Source of the DNA: an uncultured Blautia sp. | Lineage (GTDB): Bacteria > Bacillota > Clostridia > Lachnospirales > Lachnospiraceae | DNA: 64,000 bases | NCBI GenBank assembly: GCA_934371915.1 | Contig: CAKROE010000007.1 | Span: 3,353 to 67,352 of the forward strand | Reading direction: 5' to 3' | In this document: one piece after another, positions 61,295 through 64,000 of the stretch | How the letters are laid out: each line of letters opens with the position of its first letter | How positions within the stretch are numbered: the first letter of the stretch is position 1 | The notes under the pieces: generated by a model | What the model saw: the letters and a program-made list of their open reading frames with translations, nothing else | Databases searched by the model: none | Told to the model about the DNA's origin: nothing | Position numbers and translations under genes: made by a program

Positions 61295-63877
61295 TCACCC
61301 CTTCCTTTCGTATGGCGTATCTGCAAGTGGCAGACTGTATCTCCGCACTCCATCATAACGGAAATAAGCATCTGCAATCGCCGGTGCTGTAGGAATCGAA
61401 GTAATTTCTCCGATACCGATTGCGCCACATGCTACATTTAATCCCGGCTTATCTACAACAATTGCTTTGATCTTCGGAACTTCATGAGAACGGAACAATC
61501 CGAGTGACCCATATTTCTGGATTGGCATGCAGTTTTCATCAATCGGATATTTTTCTCTGAGTGCATATCCCATCGACATTACAACACCGCCTTCAATCTG
61601 ACCTTCGCAGGACAGCGGATTGACTGCTTTACCGACATCATGTGCCGCAACAATATATTCCAGCTCACCGGTCTTTTTATCCAGTATACACATCTGCGTT
61701 GCATATCCATATGCTACATGTGAAACCGGATTCGGTACATTGGCTCCAAGTGGATCTGTCTTTGCCAGATATTCTCCGTAATACACGATTCCTCTCATAT
61801 CTTTCAGACTTTTGCCTGCTTTTCTGTCTTCCATCAGCTTCTCGCAGGCTCTCCGGCATGCTTCTCCGGTGATCAGTGTCTGTCTCGAGCCGGACGTCGT
61901 ACCGGAATCCGGTGCAATCCAGGTATTGCTTCTTTCGTATACAATATCTTCATGTTTCAGATCTGTATTGGTCACAACCATCTGTACAAGAACAGTACCG
62001 AGTCCCTGGCCGATGCAGGATGCTCCGGAATAGATATGCAGCTTCTCATCGTCTTCCACGATCAGCTTCACGCGTCCGGTATCCGGGATGCCGACACCGA
62101 CACCCGCATTTTTCATTGCACAGCCGATTCCGACCGGTTTGCCCTCTGCCAGAGCCGCTTCATAATCTACCTTAACCGCCTCCAGTGTCTCAATAAGACC
62201 TGTAGACTCATCTACGATCTGACCATTCGGAAGCACTTCTCCCGGACGTATCGCATTACGGTAACGGATTTCCCACGGTGTGATTCCCACTTTGTCTGCC
62301 ATCATATTCAGAAGTGTTTCTGTTGCAAAACAGGTCTGGGTAACACCAAATCCACGAAAAGCACCCGCAGGAGGATTGTTCGTATAATAAGCAGTTCCTT
62401 CAATTTCAAAATTTTCATAATGATATGGTCCTGCTGCATGCGTACATGCTCGTTCAAGTACAGGCCCTCCAAGAGATGCATATGCTCCGGTATCAGAAAA
62501 TACAGATGCTTTTACTCCCATGATATTTCCGCTTTCATCACAGCCCATTGTCATATCCATATAGAACGGATGGCGTTTCGGATGCACCAGAAGGGACTCT
62601 GCCCTGGTCAGTTTTACTTTGACCGGTTTCTTCGTCATATAAGTAAGAAGTGCTGCCAGATGCTGAACCGTCATATCTTCTTTTCCACCGAATCCGCCTC
62701 CGACCAGTGCATTCTGTACTTTTACTTTGTCCGTTCCAAGAACAAGGGAACATTCATGCAGTGTCTGGTGTGCAGACTGATCCGTCGAATAAATAAATAC
62801 ATCTCCGTCTTCATCATAAAAAGCAACCGCACATTCCGGTTCCAGGAAGGCATGTTCTGTCCATGGTGTCTCAAAGTGATGTGAGATCACATATTTTGAA
62901 TTCTGAATGGCTTCTTCTGCATTTCCACGGCTGATATGTTTATGCGCACAGATATTGTTTTCTTCTTCATCAAACACCTTGTTTGCGTCCGGTGCAGCCG
63001 CCTCTTCAATCGTGTGTACAGGTGGCAGCACTTCGTATTCTACTTTTATCAGTTTCTTTGCTTTTTCTGCTGTTTCTCTGTCCTTCGCAGCAACCAGCGC
63101 AATCGCATCTCCGAGATAATGCGTAAGTCCACCGACCGGAATCAGCGTATACTGGTCGTGTTTTAAATGTCCGATTTTATTTTCTCCCGGTATATCTTCG
63201 GCAGTCACAACAGCCTCTACACCATCAAGCGCTCTGGCTTTGGATACATCTACAGAAAGGACTCTGGCACGCGCATATTTACTTCGAAGTGCCACTCCAT
63301 AAAGCATACCGTCAAGGTAAAAATCATCCGGATATTTGCCTGTTCCGAGTACTTTTTCTTCTACATCGATCCTTGCCACACGGTTTCCAAGTGTCCAGTT
63401 CTGGTCTCCGTCATCCGGAAGAACTCCGGTTTCCAGAATCTTCGCTGCCAGACGGACCGCATCCATAATCTTTACGTAACCGGTACAACGGCAATAGTTA
63501 TTTCGCAATGCATACCGAATCTCATCATCAGAAGGTGTTTTATTTACGTCCAGAAGCACTTTTGTACACATCACCATTCCCGGGATGCAAAAACCGCACT
63601 GTACAGCTCCCGCCTTTCCATATGCATAGGTGTAAACCTGTTTTTCCCATTCAGTCAGCCCTTCCACGGTGATCACTTCTCTGCCATCCAGTGAAACCGT
63701 ATCCGGAACACATGCCTTGCAGGTCTTTCCATCAATAATCACGGTACAGGCTCCACATGCCCCTTCACTGCATCCGTCCTTTACAGAAGTCAGATGCAGC
63801 TCATCCCGCAGAAATCGTAACAGTTTTTGATTTTTTTCAGTCTGAACAGTCCTGCCGTTCACCTTAAATGTTGCCAT
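61295..63877 (-). CDS. XdhD-type molybdenum hydroxylase with fused [2Fe-2S] domain (selenium-dependent xanthine dehydrogenase family)
   Basis: An 860-residue fused enzyme. The start at ATG 63877 (MATFKVNGRTVQTEKN) follows AAAGGAGA; the frame runs 24 codons further without a ribosome site. Residues 1-160 are a two-cluster Fe-S part (KDGCSEGACGACTVIIDG, GAVQCGFCIPGMVM, NNYCRCTGYVKIMDAV). The rest is a Mo-binding subunit: ALVGGGFGGKEDMTVQHLAA, GAFRGFGVTQTCFATE, GIGCAMKNAGVGVGI and a catalytic Glu in GAIGIGEITSIPTAP. No FAD domain is present, so electrons leave through an outside carrier, perhaps the ferredoxin next door. It is the first gene of the operon. Upstream bases 63878-64000 hold no recognised gene. 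Confidence 0.9.
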   Translation of the reverse strand: MATFKVNGRTVQTEKNQKLLRFLRDELHLTSVKDGCSEGACGACTVIIDGKTCKACVPDTVSLDGREVITVEGLTEWEKQVYTYAYGKAGAVQCGFCIPGMVMCTKVLLDVNKTPSDDEIRYALRNNYCRCTGYVKIMDAVRLAAKILETGVLPDDGDQNWTLGNRVARIDVEEKVLGTGKYPDDFYLDGMLYGVALRSKYARARVLSVDVSKARALDGVEAVVTAEDIPGENKIGHLKHDQYTLIPVGGLTHYLGDAIALVAAKDRETAEKAKKLIKVEYEVLPPVHTIEEAAAPDANKVFDEEENNICAHKHISRGNAEEAIQNSKYVISHHFETPWTEHAFLEPECAVAFYDEDGDVFIYSTDQSAHQTLHECSLVLGTDKVKVQNALVGGGFGGKEDMTVQHLAALLTYMTKKPVKVKLTRAESLLVHPKRHPFYMDMTMGCDESGNIMGVKASVFSDTGAYASLGGPVLERACTHAAGPYHYENFEIEGTAYYTNNPPAGAFRGFGVTQTCFATETLLNMMADKVGITPWEIRYRNAIRPGEVLPNGQIVDESTGLIETLEAVKVDYEAALAEGKPVGIGCAMKNAGVGVGIPDTGRVKLIVEDDEKLHIYSGASCIGQGLGTVLVQMVVTNTDLKHEDIVYERSNTWIAPDSGTTSGSRQTLITGEACRRACEKLMEDRKAGKSLKDMRGIVYYGEYLAKTDPLGANVPNPVSHVAYGYATQMCILDKKTGELEYIVAAHDVGKAVNPLSCEGQIEGGVVMSMGYALREKYPIDENCMPIQKYGSLGLFRSHEVPKIKAIVVDKPGLNVACGAIGIGEITSIPTAPAIADAYFRYDGVRRYSLPLADTPYERKG

Positions 63878-64000
63878 AGTGGCTCTCCTTTTCACTGTTC
63901 TCCGCGATACCCACGTTTCCGTCTGCAGCATGCATTTCTCAGGTATCACATAAACAGGTATCTATAATTATCAATCACCGTGCAGATCAGTCTACCGAGA

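Noticed and set aside
55000..63877. Selenocysteine codons in the Xdh genes
   Set aside because: All molybdenum hydroxylase frames are open without in-frame TGA and carry complete motifs. The selenium link is through YqeB/YqeC and a labile cofactor, not selenocysteine.
1..64000. CRISPR arrays, insertion sequences, integrases, tRNA or rRNA genes
   Set aside because: No regularly spaced repeats, transposase or recombinase motifs, cloverleaf-like segments or rRNA sequence were recognised while reading both strands; a dedicated tRNA or Rfam scan could still find small RNAs.

Overview
The window reads as chromosome of an anaerobic, low-to-medium GC gut Clostridia, most likely a Lachnospiraceae (Blautia/Ruminococcus/Dorea-like). 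The evidence is the gene repertoire (luxS, HydE, GH112 phosphorylase, anaerobic purine catabolism, CoaX plus an ECF-type S component), strong GGAGG ribosome binding sites and sigma-A promoters of the TTGACA/TATAAT type. No rRNA, tRNA, CRISPR array, phage or insertion sequence was seen. Most genes lie on the minus strand.

Region 1 (1-9.3 kb) is core housekeeping, read right to left: enolase, secG, RNase R, smpB, a threonine/proline-linker lipoprotein, then the classic pyrH-frr-uppS-cdsA-dxr order; dxr runs off the left edge. Region 2 (9.4-27.4 kb) is a cell-surface glycan region: a PdaA-like deacetylase, an MBOAT acyltransferase with its SGNH partner, a TagD cytidylyltransferase, two secreted SGNH proteins with InlB-like repeats, UDP-galactopyranose mutase, then an AT-rich block of glycosyltransferases, GtrII/GtrB-like proteins and two acyltransferase-3 proteins. 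A GH112 galacto-N-biose/lacto-N-biose phosphorylase closes it. Region 3 (29.7-37.3 kb) is mixed housekeeping: an RluA-family pseudouridine synthase, the pantothenate/CoA genes coaX, ECF S component and coaBC, an MnmM-type methyltransferase, a cyclophilin lipoprotein, luxS, an SH3 lipoprotein and HydE.

Region 4 (37.3-63.9 kb) is the most interesting. It carries most of an anaerobic purine (urate/xanthine) breakdown system in several transcription units: hydantoinase with a divergent YheO-type regulator; ygeX, ygeY, ygeW and carbamate kinase; and a minus-strand operon with an XdhD-type fused molybdenum hydroxylase, an RnfB-like polyferredoxin, a three-subunit xanthine dehydrogenase, YqeB and a YqeC-MocA fusion. 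The route would open the purine ring, pass through 2,3-diaminopropionate to pyruvate and ammonia, and recover ATP from carbamoyl phosphate. Between the two arms sit two bacterial microcompartment (BMC) hexamer-type shell genes, one with a cysteine at its predicted pore. A 211-nt near-continuous RNA hairpin fills the leader of ygeW. Interspersed are a NhaD-like antiporter, a cytidylate-kinase-like protein, a MATE exporter, a DUF1015 protein and a YdjGHI-like membrane stress module lacking PspA.

The two things I would check first are the purine-pathway/BMC association and the ygeW leader RNA. Both rest on sequence features visible here, but their function is inference.
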